DNA of 9,458 nt from Aequorivita sp. (GCA_020435865.1 JAGQYZ010000336.1:1-9458), one strand, 5' to 3'; numbered from the stretch's first letter, positions 1 to 6,115 are shown. The notes: generated from the letters alone by a model not told the origin. Translations and numbers: made by a program.

Positions 1-1
1 G

Positions 2-163
2 AATCCTGAAGATTGGAAAGGTGCAAAAGTCTATAAAACTGTGGATGATCTTTTTGATTCTATTAATGAAGCCAATTCAATTAACAGTTTTTGGAAATGG
101 TTTGCTATTTTTGCATTGCTCTTTTTACTTTTTGAAATGCTTATCTTAAAATTCTACAAATGA
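2..163 (+). CDS. C-terminal end of a BatA-type membrane protein (5' part outside window)
   Basis: Only the last 53 codons and the stop are present. The reading frame is open from the window edge and ends at TGA 161-163. The tail has a soluble stretch (NPEDWKGAKVYKTVDDLFDSI) followed by a hydrophobic helix (FWKWFAIFALLFLLFEMLIL) and a short basic end (KFYK), so the protein finishes with a membrane-spanning segment and almost no residues after it. In Flavobacteriaceae the gene directly upstream of this dihydroorotase-like gene usually encodes a large BatA-domain membrane protein ending in such a Trp-containing helix; the family assignment rests on that remembered gene order and on the tail, not on a visible domain. 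The stop overlaps the next start as ATGA (160-163), which points to translational coupling in one operon. Confidence 0.6.
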   Translation, partial: NPEDWKGAKVYKTVDDLFDSINEANSINSFWKWFAIFALLFLLFEMLILKFYK

Positions 164-1416
164 AGCTATTACTGAAATCCGCCACCATTGTTGATGCTTC
201 CAGTAAGCATCACCTAAAGAAACGAGATGTTTTAATTGAAAATGGTAAAATTTCAAAGATTGCCGCAACGATTCCTTCTTCCGAAAAAGTAAAAGAAGTA
301 TCGCTGAAAAATCTTCACATTTCGCAAGGCTGGTTTGACAGTAGTGTTTCTTTTGGAGAACCCGGTTTTGAAGAACGGGAAACCATAGAAAACGGCTTAA
401 AAACAGCAGCTTACAGTGGATTTACAAGTGTAGCTGTAAACGCAAATAGTTTTCCTGTAACAGACAGCAAAGGCCATATAAAATTTTTAAAAAGTAAAGC
501 CGAAGGAAATGCGGTGAGCCTCTACCCTATTGGCGCGCTAACAGTTGGAAGCAAAGGAACTGACTTGGCAGAACTATATGATATGCAAAACCAAGGCGCT
601 ATTTCTTTTTATGATTATAAAAATCCAATTGCTAATGCGAACCTTTTAAAAATAGCATTGCAATACGCTCAAAATTTTGAGGGCTTGATACAATCCTTTC
701 CATTTGAAAAATCGGTTGCACGCAATGGAATGGTTAACGAAGAAGTAAACAGCACCAGATTGGGATTGAAAGGAATCCCGGCACTCTCTGAAGAGCTTCA
801 AATAATCCGCGACCTTTATATTTTAGAATATACAGGTGGAAAACTTCACATCCCAACCATTTCAACAAAAAAATCTGTTGAACTTATCAGAAACGCAAAA
901 AAGAAAGGCCTAAATGTAAGCTGCAGTGTTGCTGTTTTCAATCTAATATTGACTGATAGTATTCTGGAAGGCTTTGATACAAATTATAAACTACTCCCTC
1001 CATTACGAACAAAAGAAGATAACAAAGCTTTACTGAAAGGTTTGAAAGAAGGAACTATTGACGGTGTTACCAGTGACCACAACCCAATAGATGTGGAGCA
1101 CAAAAAAACTGAGTTTGACCACGCCCTTTTCGGAAGTGTTGGGCTTGAAGGTTGTTTTGGAGTAGTAAATGCTTTATTGGATACCGAAGAAGCTGTTAAA
1201 ACGCTTACTGGTTTGAAAAAAGCCTTCAATATTCCTTCTGAAAAAATTGAAGAAGGAAACAAGGCCGAACTTACCCTTTTTAATCCTGACATAATCTGGG
1301 AATTTTCTGAAAAAGATATTATTTCCACTTCAAAAAATGCTGCATTATTGGGCATCAAACTAAAAGGCAAATCGTATGGAGTTTATGCAAATAACCAATT
1401 AGAGCTTACTAAATGA
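160..1416 (+). CDS. Dihydroorotase-family protein lacking the metal-site histidines (probable pseudo-dihydroorotase)
   Basis: A 418-residue protein with the overall layout of class I dihydroorotases of the amidohydrolase superfamily. Recognisable landmarks are the GWFD...GEPGFE segment (57-71), the GAISFYD strand (146-152), the RLGLKGIPALSEE block (200-212), DTNYKLLPPLR (273-283) and a TSDHNP motif (304-309). True enzymes convert carbamoyl-aspartate to dihydroorotate in pyrimidine synthesis using a His-x-His pair and further histidines to bind zinc. Here HxH is S62-V-S64, the HAED segment is QSFPFE (178-183), the HICHVST segment is HIPTIST (230-236), and the TPHH segment is VAVFN (257-261). 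The usual substrate-binding Arg after HxH is G66. Only D152 and D306 of the metal site remain. It is therefore probably a non-catalytic partner or scaffold, as known for the PyrC' proteins that associate with aspartate transcarbamoylase. Automated annotation would likely call it pyrC. The frame is intact and full length, so it is not a pseudogene. Confidence 0.85.
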   Translation: MKLLLKSATIVDASSKHHLKKRDVLIENGKISKIAATIPSSEKVKEVSLKNLHISQGWFDSSVSFGEPGFEERETIENGLKTAAYSGFTSVAVNANSFPVTDSKGHIKFLKSKAEGNAVSLYPIGALTVGSKGTDLAELYDMQNQGAISFYDYKNPIANANLLKIALQYAQNFEGLIQSFPFEKSVARNGMVNEEVNSTRLGLKGIPALSEELQIIRDLYILEYTGGKLHIPTISTKKSVELIRNAKKKGLNVSCSVAVFNLILTDSILEGFDTNYKLLPPLRTKEDNKALLKGLKEGTIDGVTSDHNPIDVEHKKTEFDHALFGSVGLEGCFGVVNALLDTEEAVKTLTGLKKAFNIPSEKIEEGNKAELTLFNPDIIWEFSEKDIISTSKNAALLGIKLKGKSYGVYANNQLELTK

Positions 1417-1736
1417 TGAACGCTGCGCCACTAGGAAAAACCACAGCTTTAATTGCATATGCACCGTTTGTTGGATTCTTGATTGCATTTTTTATAAATA
1501 AAGATGAAAATCATGAATTCGCAACTTGGCATATCAAGAATATGTTTGGATTGTTCATTTTTTTTATTGTTTCACTCATCGTGCAATCACAAGTTAATGT
1601 ACGTGTTGGAGATATTTTATGGCTTATTTGTTGCTTGCTGTGGCTATATTGCTGGGCGATGGCCTTTTTCAATAAAGAAAAAGGCATTCCTTTTTTAAGT
1701 AAAAAATTTCAGGCTTGGTTTACGTTTTTAAATTAA
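1413..1736 (+). CDS. Small membrane protein, three predicted helices (DUF4870/Tic20-like)
   Basis: A 107-residue hydrophobic protein of unknown function. Predicted membrane segments are about 12-29, 45-59 and 67-86, with short charged loops (NKDENHE at 29-35) and a basic C-terminal tail. It starts within the stop of the dihydroorotase-like gene (ATGA 1413-1416); a second ATG follows at 1416, so either may be used. It resembles the protein encoded next in length, helix layout, an opening GKT.A.IAY pattern, a His at position 40, and a tail of the form P.L...FQ.WF. Compared with DUF4870/Tic20-like families, whose second helix usually begins with a FH.RQ..G pattern, this copy is degenerate (WHIKNMFG, 39-46). 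Membership of that superfamily is inferred from the pattern; no function can be assigned. Confidence 0.8.
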   Translation: MMNAAPLGKTTALIAYAPFVGFLIAFFINKDENHEFATWHIKNMFGLFIFFIVSLIVQSQVNVRVGDILWLICCLLWLYCWAMAFFNKEKGIPFLSKKFQAWFTFLN

Positions 1737-1745
1737 AGTATTGAT

Positions 1746-1753
1746 TATCTTTA
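1746..1753 (+). promoter_or_regulatory. Weak candidate -7 element before the second small membrane-protein gene
   Basis: TATCTTTA differs from the Bacteroidota -7 consensus TAnnTTTG only at the last base and lies 34 bp before the next ATG. No TTG is found at the expected distance upstream (the nearest good one, 1715-1717, is 28 bp away). The 51-bp gap has no terminator-like hairpin, so read-through from the upstream operon is at least as likely. Confidence 0.25.
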
Positions 1754-1787
1754 GCTTATAAATAAAACTAACCTAATTTTAAAAAAA

Positions 1788-2111
1788 ATGGAAACAACTT
1801 CAGACAACGGCAAAACAGTTGCCATCATTGCATACATTACACTTATAGGCTGGATTATCGCCCTTATAATGAATAACGGAAACAAAACTGCTTTAGGCTC
1901 TTTTCATGTTAGGCAATCTTTGGGGATTATGTGTGTGGGAGTACTATTAAGCATTGTCATAAGCTTTGTAGGCATTTCAATACTCAGTTGGATTGTTCAA
2001 CTTGCAATTATAGTATTTTGGATTTTGGGATTGGTAAGCGCGGTTCAGGGCGAAATGAAACCCGTTCCAGTATTGGGCGAACAATTTCAAGAATGGTTTA
2101 AAGGAATTTAA
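1788..2111 (+). CDS. Small membrane protein, DUF4870/Tic20-like
   Basis: A 107-residue membrane protein and apparent paralogue of the one encoded just upstream, which has the same length. Predicted helices lie at about 10-29, 46-62 and 65-86. The FHVRQSLGI motif (39-47) at the start of the second helix is the pattern typical of DUF4870/Tic20-like small membrane proteins (F-H-x-R-Q-x-L-G). The C-terminus (PVLGEQFQEWFKGI) matches the tail of its neighbour. The start is the only well-placed ATG, after an A-rich leader. Bacterial members of this superfamily have no established function; the chloroplast Tic20 link is only a fold-level resemblance. It closes the operon, since a strong terminator follows 21 bp after the stop. 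Confidence 0.85.
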   Translation: METTSDNGKTVAIIAYITLIGWIIALIMNNGNKTALGSFHVRQSLGIMCVGVLLSIVISFVGISILSWIVQLAIIVFWILGLVSAVQGEMKPVPVLGEQFQEWFKGI

Positions 2112-2132
2112 TTTTTTAAAAATTTTTTATGT

Positions 2133-2181
2133 GACCTTTTGAACTGAAAGACCTTCAGTTTAAAAGGTCTTGTTTATTTTT
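2133..2181 (+). terminator. Rho-independent terminator of the left operon
   Basis: Inverted repeat 2133-2148 / 2154-2169 forms a 16-bp stem (GACCTTTTGAACTGAA against TTCAGTTTAAAAGGTC). All pairs are Watson-Crick except one G-U (2141 with 2161), and the loop is 5 nt (AGACC). A T-rich run (TTGTTTATTTTT, 2170-2181) follows immediately. The stem lies between the last gene of the left operon and the hydrolase gene. Confidence 0.8.
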
Positions 2182-2182
2182 G
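2175..2182 (+). promoter_or_regulatory. -7 element (TATTTTTG) for the hydrolase gene, inside the terminator T-tract
   Basis: TATTTTTG matches TAnnTTTG exactly and lies only 6 bp before ATG 2189, so a transcript starting at the usual distance would have almost no leader. There is no TTG at the normal -33 spacing (the nearest is 2139-2141, in the hairpin). The element overlaps the U-tract of the upstream terminator. Confidence 0.5.
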
Positions 2183-2188
2183 CAAATT

Positions 2189-2845
2189 ATGGAAAAACAA
2201 ACTTTACTTTTAGAACACAATTACAAAGTGGCTAAAAACCCTTTAGAAAAACCACCAGCAATTATCATGCTCCACGGTTTTGGAAGTGATGAAAACGATT
2301 TGTTTTCCTTTGCCAGTGAACTTCCTGAAAAATATGCAATTGTTTCTTTAAAAGCACCAATACGCTTGGAACCATACGGAAATGCTTGGTACAATATCTA
2401 TTTTGACAATTCTCAGGGAAAATTTAGCGATGATGAACAAGCAATTGCTTCGCGAGAATTGGTTGCGAAATGTATTGATGAAATAATTGAAAAATATAAA
2501 CTAGACAAGAATAATATTACCCTACTGGGTTTCAGCCAAGGTACTATTTTAAGCTTCGCTGTTGCACTGAGCTATCCTGAAAAAGTAAAAAATGTAATTG
2601 GCTTGAGTGGGTATATTAACGAAGAAATTTTAAAAGATGGTTTTGAAAATAATGACTTCAGAAAGCTTAAAATCTATACTTCCCACGGAAATTTGGACCA
2701 AGTAATTCCTGTGCAATGGGCCCGAAGAACTGAGCCATTCCTTAAAAATCTAAAAATTGATTGTACGTACTCAGAATTTCCTGTGGGTCATGGCGTTTCA
2801 CCGCAGAATTTTTTTGAGTTCAAAAATTGGCTGGAAAAGAAGTAA
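2189..2845 (+). CDS. Alpha/beta hydrolase, phospholipase/carboxylesterase family
   Basis: A 218-residue predicted cytosolic serine esterase of the small phospholipase/carboxylesterase group (the YpfH / acyl-protein-thioesterase-like fold). Visible features are the oxyanion-hole motif LHGFGSDENDL (28-38), the nucleophile elbow GFSQG with Ser116, the acid Asp170 in SHGNLDQVIP, and the base His201 in VGHGVS. All three catalytic residues are present, in canonical order and spacing. Length is typical for the family. The frame extends upstream to a TTG at 2180, but that would lie inside the -7 element, so ATG 2189 is preferred. It is separated from the operon on its left by a terminator and converges on the minus-strand gene to its right with an 8-bp gap. 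The natural substrate (lysophospholipid, acyl-protein or other carboxylester) cannot be told from the sequence. Confidence 0.9.
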   Translation: MEKQTLLLEHNYKVAKNPLEKPPAIIMLHGFGSDENDLFSFASELPEKYAIVSLKAPIRLEPYGNAWYNIYFDNSQGKFSDDEQAIASRELVAKCIDEIIEKYKLDKNNITLLGFSQGTILSFAVALSYPEKVKNVIGLSGYINEEILKDGFENNDFRKLKIYTSHGNLDQVIPVQWARRTEPFLKNLKIDCTYSEFPVGHGVSPQNFFEFKNWLEKK

Positions 2846-2853
2846 TCAGTAAC

Positions 2854-3348
2854 TCAATTTGGATAAAGAAGAGAAGCAATTGGGGTTAAGCCAATCTCAT
2901 TCTTTTCATTAAAATAATATTCCAAAATCATTTCTCCCCAATATTTTCCATCGGTAAAATCTGCTTGTATCCATTTGTGGTTCAGGAATTTCAATTTATT
3001 GATTTTCATACTTCCATTCATTCCTTCAAACGGTACTAAAGGATTGCCTCCTTTCGTTAAATTAAAATCATAAATTTGATCTGAAACCAAAGCTTCAACA
3101 TCTGCTGCTTCATAACCTAAATTTTCTAAATAGGTCATTGCATTGTCATTTCCTAGTAGTGTAAAATAATTTAAATCACGAACCTGGTTCTGCAAAACTT
3201 CAATAGAATCATTCGCTTTTTTACTATTTGCTTCAAGTTCTTCTATTCTGGATTCCTGAGATTCAAAAATTTTCTTTTCATTCATATATTGATAAAAAAT
3301 AAAAAGCAAAGCGAAAAAAAACAGGTACATAAATATTTTATTCCTCAT
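2854..3348 (-). CDS. Membrane-anchored coiled-coil protein of unknown function
   Basis: A 164-residue protein I cannot assign to a characterised family. It starts with a single hydrophobic segment (about residues 5-21, rich in Phe and Leu) after a short basic start (MRNK), consistent with an N-in signal anchor. A charged heptad-like coiled coil follows (about 27-62), then a roughly 100-residue domain with mixed aromatic content (YFTLLGNDNAMTYLENLGY at 61-79; WIQADFTDGKYWGEMILEYY at 126-145). The C-terminal domain probably faces the periplasm. Start choice: the frame also opens at TTG 3354, but that overlaps the upstream stop, whereas ATG 3348 sits 2 nt after the stop of the metallo-hydrolase gene. 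The tight spacing means the two are almost certainly co-transcribed. I see no catalytic motif. Confidence 0.8.
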   Translation of the reverse strand: MRNKIFMYLFFFALLFIFYQYMNEKKIFESQESRIEELEANSKKANDSIEVLQNQVRDLNYFTLLGNDNAMTYLENLGYEAADVEALVSDQIYDFNLTKGGNPLVPFEGMNGSMKINKLKFLNHKWIQADFTDGKYWGEMILEYYFNEKNEIGLTPIASLLYPN

Positions 3349-3350
3349 AA

Positions 3351-4127
3351 TCAAATAGTTATAGTGAGTGTGTCGTACGCCAAATGGACATGTTCCGGAA
3401 GTGTTTTTTCAACTTCTTCATGAAAGCCCATCAAGTGGCTAATGTGTGTAAAATATGTTTTTTTAGGTTTCACTTTTTCAACAAAATCTAGTGCCTCAGT
3501 AATGTTGAAATGTGAATAGTGTGGCTTTTCCCGAAGGGCATTGATCACCAAAATCTTTGTCCCCTTCACTTTTTCAATTTCTTCTTCTGAAATGGTCTTT
3601 ACATCGGTCAAATATGTAAAATCTCCTATCCTAAAACCCAAAACAGGGAGCGTATCGTGCATAGCCTCAATGGGAACCACTTTTTTTCCACTAATACGAA
3701 AGGGAGTGTCTTTATCAACTTCAATTTCTTCAATACTTGGTGCCCCAGGATATTTATTTTCTGTTTCAAAAATATAGGCGAAACGTTCATGCAAAGATTT
3801 AAAAACCCGCTTATGGGCATAAAAAGGCATATTGCCCTGTATAAAATTAAATGGACGAATATCGTCCAATCCTGCTGTGTGGTCACTATGCTCGTGGGTC
3901 AACAGGATACCATCAACTTTTGAAACATTTTCGCGCAACATCTGTTGCCTGAAATCTGGCCCACAATCAATTACATATGAAAAATCGTCCCAATGCAATA
4001 AAACAGATACCCTCAAACGTTTATCTTTTGGGTCGGTGCTTAAACAAACTGGGTGATTGCTACCAATTACGGGTATTCCCTGCGAAGTTCCGGTGCCAAG
4101 AAATGTAACAGTAAATATTGTGTTCAT
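3351..4127 (-). CDS. PhnP-like metallo-beta-lactamase-fold hydrolase
   Basis: A 258-residue cytosolic metallo-hydrolase. The start GTGTSQGIP (11-19) is typical of the PhnP branch of the MBL superfamily, next to tRNase Z. The dinuclear metal site looks intact: THEHSDH (H78, H80, D82, H83), H157 in EAMHDTLPVLGF, D175 in LTDVK, and H228 in FTHISH. HYSH (203-206) sits where PhnP has active-site histidines. E. coli PhnP is a cyclic phosphodiesterase of phosphonate breakdown, but no phn genes are nearby, so the substrate here is unknown and is probably another phosphodiester. The structural zinc cysteines of PhnP (GCxCxxC) appear here as G22-S-N-H-P-V-C28. A GTG at 4133 also opens the frame, but it overlaps the -7 element and ATG 4127 is preferred. 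First gene of a two-gene minus-strand unit. Confidence 0.9.
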   Translation of the reverse strand: MNTIFTVTFLGTGTSQGIPVIGSNHPVCLSTDPKDKRLRVSVLLHWDDFSYVIDCGPDFRQQMLRENVSKVDGILLTHEHSDHTAGLDDIRPFNFIQGNMPFYAHKRVFKSLHERFAYIFETENKYPGAPSIEEIEVDKDTPFRISGKKVVPIEAMHDTLPVLGFRIGDFTYLTDVKTISEEEIEKVKGTKILVINALREKPHYSHFNITEALDFVEKVKPKKTYFTHISHLMGFHEEVEKTLPEHVHLAYDTLTITI

Positions 4128-4132
4128 TCCCA

Positions 4133-4140
4133 CAAAAATA
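4133..4140 (-). promoter_or_regulatory. -7 element (TATTTTTG) for the metallo-hydrolase gene
   Basis: On the minus strand TATTTTTG matches TAnnTTTG exactly and ends 5 bp before ATG 4127, implying a leaderless or nearly leaderless mRNA. No TTG is seen at the usual -33 spacing. It is the same octamer, in the same position relative to the ATG, as before the esterase gene. Confidence 0.5.
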
Positions 4141-4151
4141 CTGGTATTTTT

Positions 4152-4181
4152 TTTGTTTACCTATTGTATTCGCTACCTTTG
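4152..4181 (+). promoter_or_regulatory. Bacteroidota-type promoter for the 484-residue conserved protein
   Basis: TTTG at 4152-4155 and TACCTTTG at 4174-4181 are separated by 18 bp, an excellent fit to the housekeeping promoter of Bacteroidota (-33 TTTG, -7 TAnnTTTG). ATG 4206 lies 24 bp downstream. This is the clearest promoter in the window. Confidence 0.8.
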
Positions 4182-4205
4182 TTATATAAAAAATAGAACG
4201 TTGCT

Positions 4206-5660
4206 ATGCCAGAAACCATAATAGGAGATAAGGAATTTGAGAATATCCCCTCCATAAAAAGTAAGGCTTTACGAATCAATCTGAACGAAAATATTTATGG
4301 CACTTTTGCCGAAATTGGTGCTGGCCAAGAAACCGTTCGCAATTTTTTCAGGGCTGGTGGTGCATCTGGAACCATTGCTAAAACAATGTCAGCCTATGAT
4401 AAGGATTTTAGCGATGCTATATACGGAATAGAAGAAGACGGCAGATATGTAACAGAATCAAGGCTTCAGAAGATGCTCTCGCATGAGTTTAAGTTAATTA
4501 TAGAACGTATTAATCGTGAGAAGCATCCTAACAGACTTTTCTTTTCATACGCCAACACAGTTGCCACAATTGATTTTGCAAAAAAATACAAAGGCCACGG
4601 CTGGGTAGGAATTCGGTATCAAATTGATCCAAAAGAACCCTATAATGAAATAACACTTCACATTCGTTTTCATGAAAATGATGCACAATTACAACAAATT
4701 ACGCTTGGAACCTTAGGGGTAAACCTAATTTATGGCGCATACTATAAATATGACCAACCCAATAAATTGCTTCGATATCTTTACGATCATATTGATAAAG
4801 ATAAAATTGAAATTGATACTATAAATTTCTCAGGGCCCCGTTTTGCTGAAGTTGATAATAGATTGATGAGTCTTCAGCTAATCAAGAATGGAATGACGGA
4901 TGCGGTTATGTTTGACCCGGACGGGCACAACATACTACCGGCAAGAATTCTTTATAAGAAAAATATTTTGGCATTGCGCGGTAGTTTTAGACCTGTAACA
5001 AAGGTTAACATAGACATGTTTGAGCGTTCTTACGAAATGTTTCTCAATGAAAACAGAGTAGAAAAAGATAGAACCGAAGTCATTTTTGAAATCACACTTT
5101 CAAATCTTCGCGCTGAAGGTGAAATTGACGAAGAAGATTTTATGGACCGTGCTAGATTGTTATGCTCTCTGGGGCATACCGTTATGATTTCAAATTTTCA
5201 AGAATATTATAAACTGGTTGAATATTTCTCAAGGTATACCAAAATGCGTATGGGCCTGGCCATGGGCGTTAGCAACTTGGTAGATATTTTTGATGAAAAA
5301 TACTATCGCCATTTGAGTGGTGGTATTTTGGAAGCCTTTGGAAAATTATTTTTTAAAGATTTAAAGGTTTACCTCTACCCTATGAAAGATCCAGAAACTG
5401 GAGAATACACCAATAGTGAAAACCTAAAAGTGCACCCACGAATGAAAGAATTGTACAAATTCTTCAAATACAACGGTAAGGTAGTTGACATTATTGATTA
5501 TAATCCTGAAAATATGGACATTTTTTCACGCGAAGTACTGTCAATGATTGAAAACCAAGAAGAAGGTTGGGAAGAAATGTTGCCGCCTGGGGTTTCAGAA
5601 ATTATAAAACGTAAGTGTCTTTTCAGTTATAAACCAACACCAGCAAAAATTAATAATTAA
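4206..5660 (+). CDS. Conserved protein of unknown function, 484 residues
   Basis: A full-length soluble protein with no signal peptide and no membrane helix. The N-terminal part has a glycine-rich block that looks strongly constrained: FAEIGAGQETVRNFFRAGG (34-52), ASGTIAKTMSAYDKDFSDAIYG (53-74, read with the preceding block). Further landmarks are LFFSYANTVAT (111-121), GWVGIRYQ (132-139), TLGTLGVNLIYGAYY (168-182, a small-residue-rich segment), FSGPRFAEVDNRLMSLQL (208-225), DPDGHNILPA (237-246), ILALRGSFRPVTK (254-266) and RMGLAMGV (348-355). I recall close homologues throughout Flavobacteriia under unrelated automatic labels, including TonB-dependent receptor and NMN adenylyltransferase; the sequence shows neither a TonB box or beta-barrel, nor the HxGH-type nucleotidyltransferase motif. 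It has its own promoter, is divergent from the metallo-hydrolase gene, and ends in a 4-bp overlap with bcp. I cannot give a function. Confidence 0.9.
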   Translation: MPETIIGDKEFENIPSIKSKALRINLNENIYGTFAEIGAGQETVRNFFRAGGASGTIAKTMSAYDKDFSDAIYGIEEDGRYVTESRLQKMLSHEFKLIIERINREKHPNRLFFSYANTVATIDFAKKYKGHGWVGIRYQIDPKEPYNEITLHIRFHENDAQLQQITLGTLGVNLIYGAYYKYDQPNKLLRYLYDHIDKDKIEIDTINFSGPRFAEVDNRLMSLQLIKNGMTDAVMFDPDGHNILPARILYKKNILALRGSFRPVTKVNIDMFERSYEMFLNENRVEKDRTEVIFEITLSNLRAEGEIDEEDFMDRARLLCSLGHTVMISNFQEYYKLVEYFSRYTKMRMGLAMGVSNLVDIFDEKYYRHLSGGILEAFGKLFFKDLKVYLYPMKDPETGEYTNSENLKVHPRMKELYKFFKYNGKVVDIIDYNPENMDIFSREVLSMIENQEEGWEEMLPPGVSEIIKRKCLFSYKPTPAKINN

Positions 5661-6109
5661 TCCAGTATCTGCGCTGCGTGATCTTTGGTTTTTACTTTGT
5701 CAATGATACGCACAATGGTTCCTGTTTCGTCTATTATAAAGGTTTTACGGTGTATTCCGTCAAAATTTCTACCCATAAATTTCTTAGGCCCCCAAACTCC
5801 AAAGGCATTGATAACTTCCTTGTTTTCATCAGCAAGCAATGGAAATGGAAAATTGTATTTTTTTTTGAAATTTTTTTGCCGTTTTTCACTGTCAGCACTA
5901 ACACCTAACAATTCAAAGCCTTCTTTTTGAAGTTCTTTATAATTATCACGAAGATTGCAGGCTTCAAGAGTACAACCAGGTGTATTGGCTTTTGGATAGA
6001 AAAAAACAACCCATTTTTTTCCTTCGTAATCCTTTGATGAAATTGCGTTTCCGTCCTGATCATTCACTTTAAAATTTGGAGCCTTGTCTCCTACCTGTAC
6101 TATTTTCAT
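5657..6109 (-). CDS. bcp: Thioredoxin-dependent peroxiredoxin, Bcp/PrxQ type
   Basis: A 150-residue peroxiredoxin of the thioredoxin fold that reduces hydrogen and organic peroxides in the cytosol, recycled by thioredoxin. The peroxidatic cysteine C46 sits in PKANTPGCTLEAC (39-51), and C51, five residues later, is the resolving cysteine typical of atypical two-Cys Bcp enzymes. FFYPK (36-40), GVSADS (69-74), FPLLAD (89-94), the VWGPKKFMGR segment (105-114) and R121 before TFIID also match the family. Length is normal. The frame extends upstream to 6151, but that would put the start inside nth on the other strand; ATG 6109 gives the standard N-terminus MKIVQVGDKAPNF. It is divergent from nth with a 30-bp gap and its stop codon overlaps that of the 484-residue gene. 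Confidence 0.95.
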   Translation of the reverse strand: MKIVQVGDKAPNFKVNDQDGNAISSKDYEGKKWVVFFYPKANTPGCTLEACNLRDNYKELQKEGFELLGVSADSEKRQKNFKKKYNFPFPLLADENKEVINAFGVWGPKKFMGRNFDGIHRKTFIIDETGTIVRIIDKVKTKDHAAQILD

Positions 6110-6115
6110 TATCCT

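Noticed and set aside
984..1370. 128-residue minus-strand open frame inside the dihydroorotase-like gene
   Set aside because: Antisense to a clearly conserved gene, low-complexity Ser/Phe-rich product, no promoter or partner; a shadow frame.
3541..4056. Several overlapping plus- and minus-strand frames inside the metallo-hydrolase gene
   Set aside because: All overlap the MBL-fold gene whose metal motifs are intact; their products show no domain-like pattern.
4206..5660. Calling the 484-residue protein a TonB-dependent receptor or nucleotide adenylyltransferase
   Set aside because: No signal peptide, TonB box, plug/barrel features or HxGH-type motif; such labels appear to be propagated misannotation, so it is left unnamed.
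5678..5930. Plus-strand frames of 76 and 81 residues opposite bcp
   Set aside because: Antisense shadows of a textbook peroxiredoxin; products look random.
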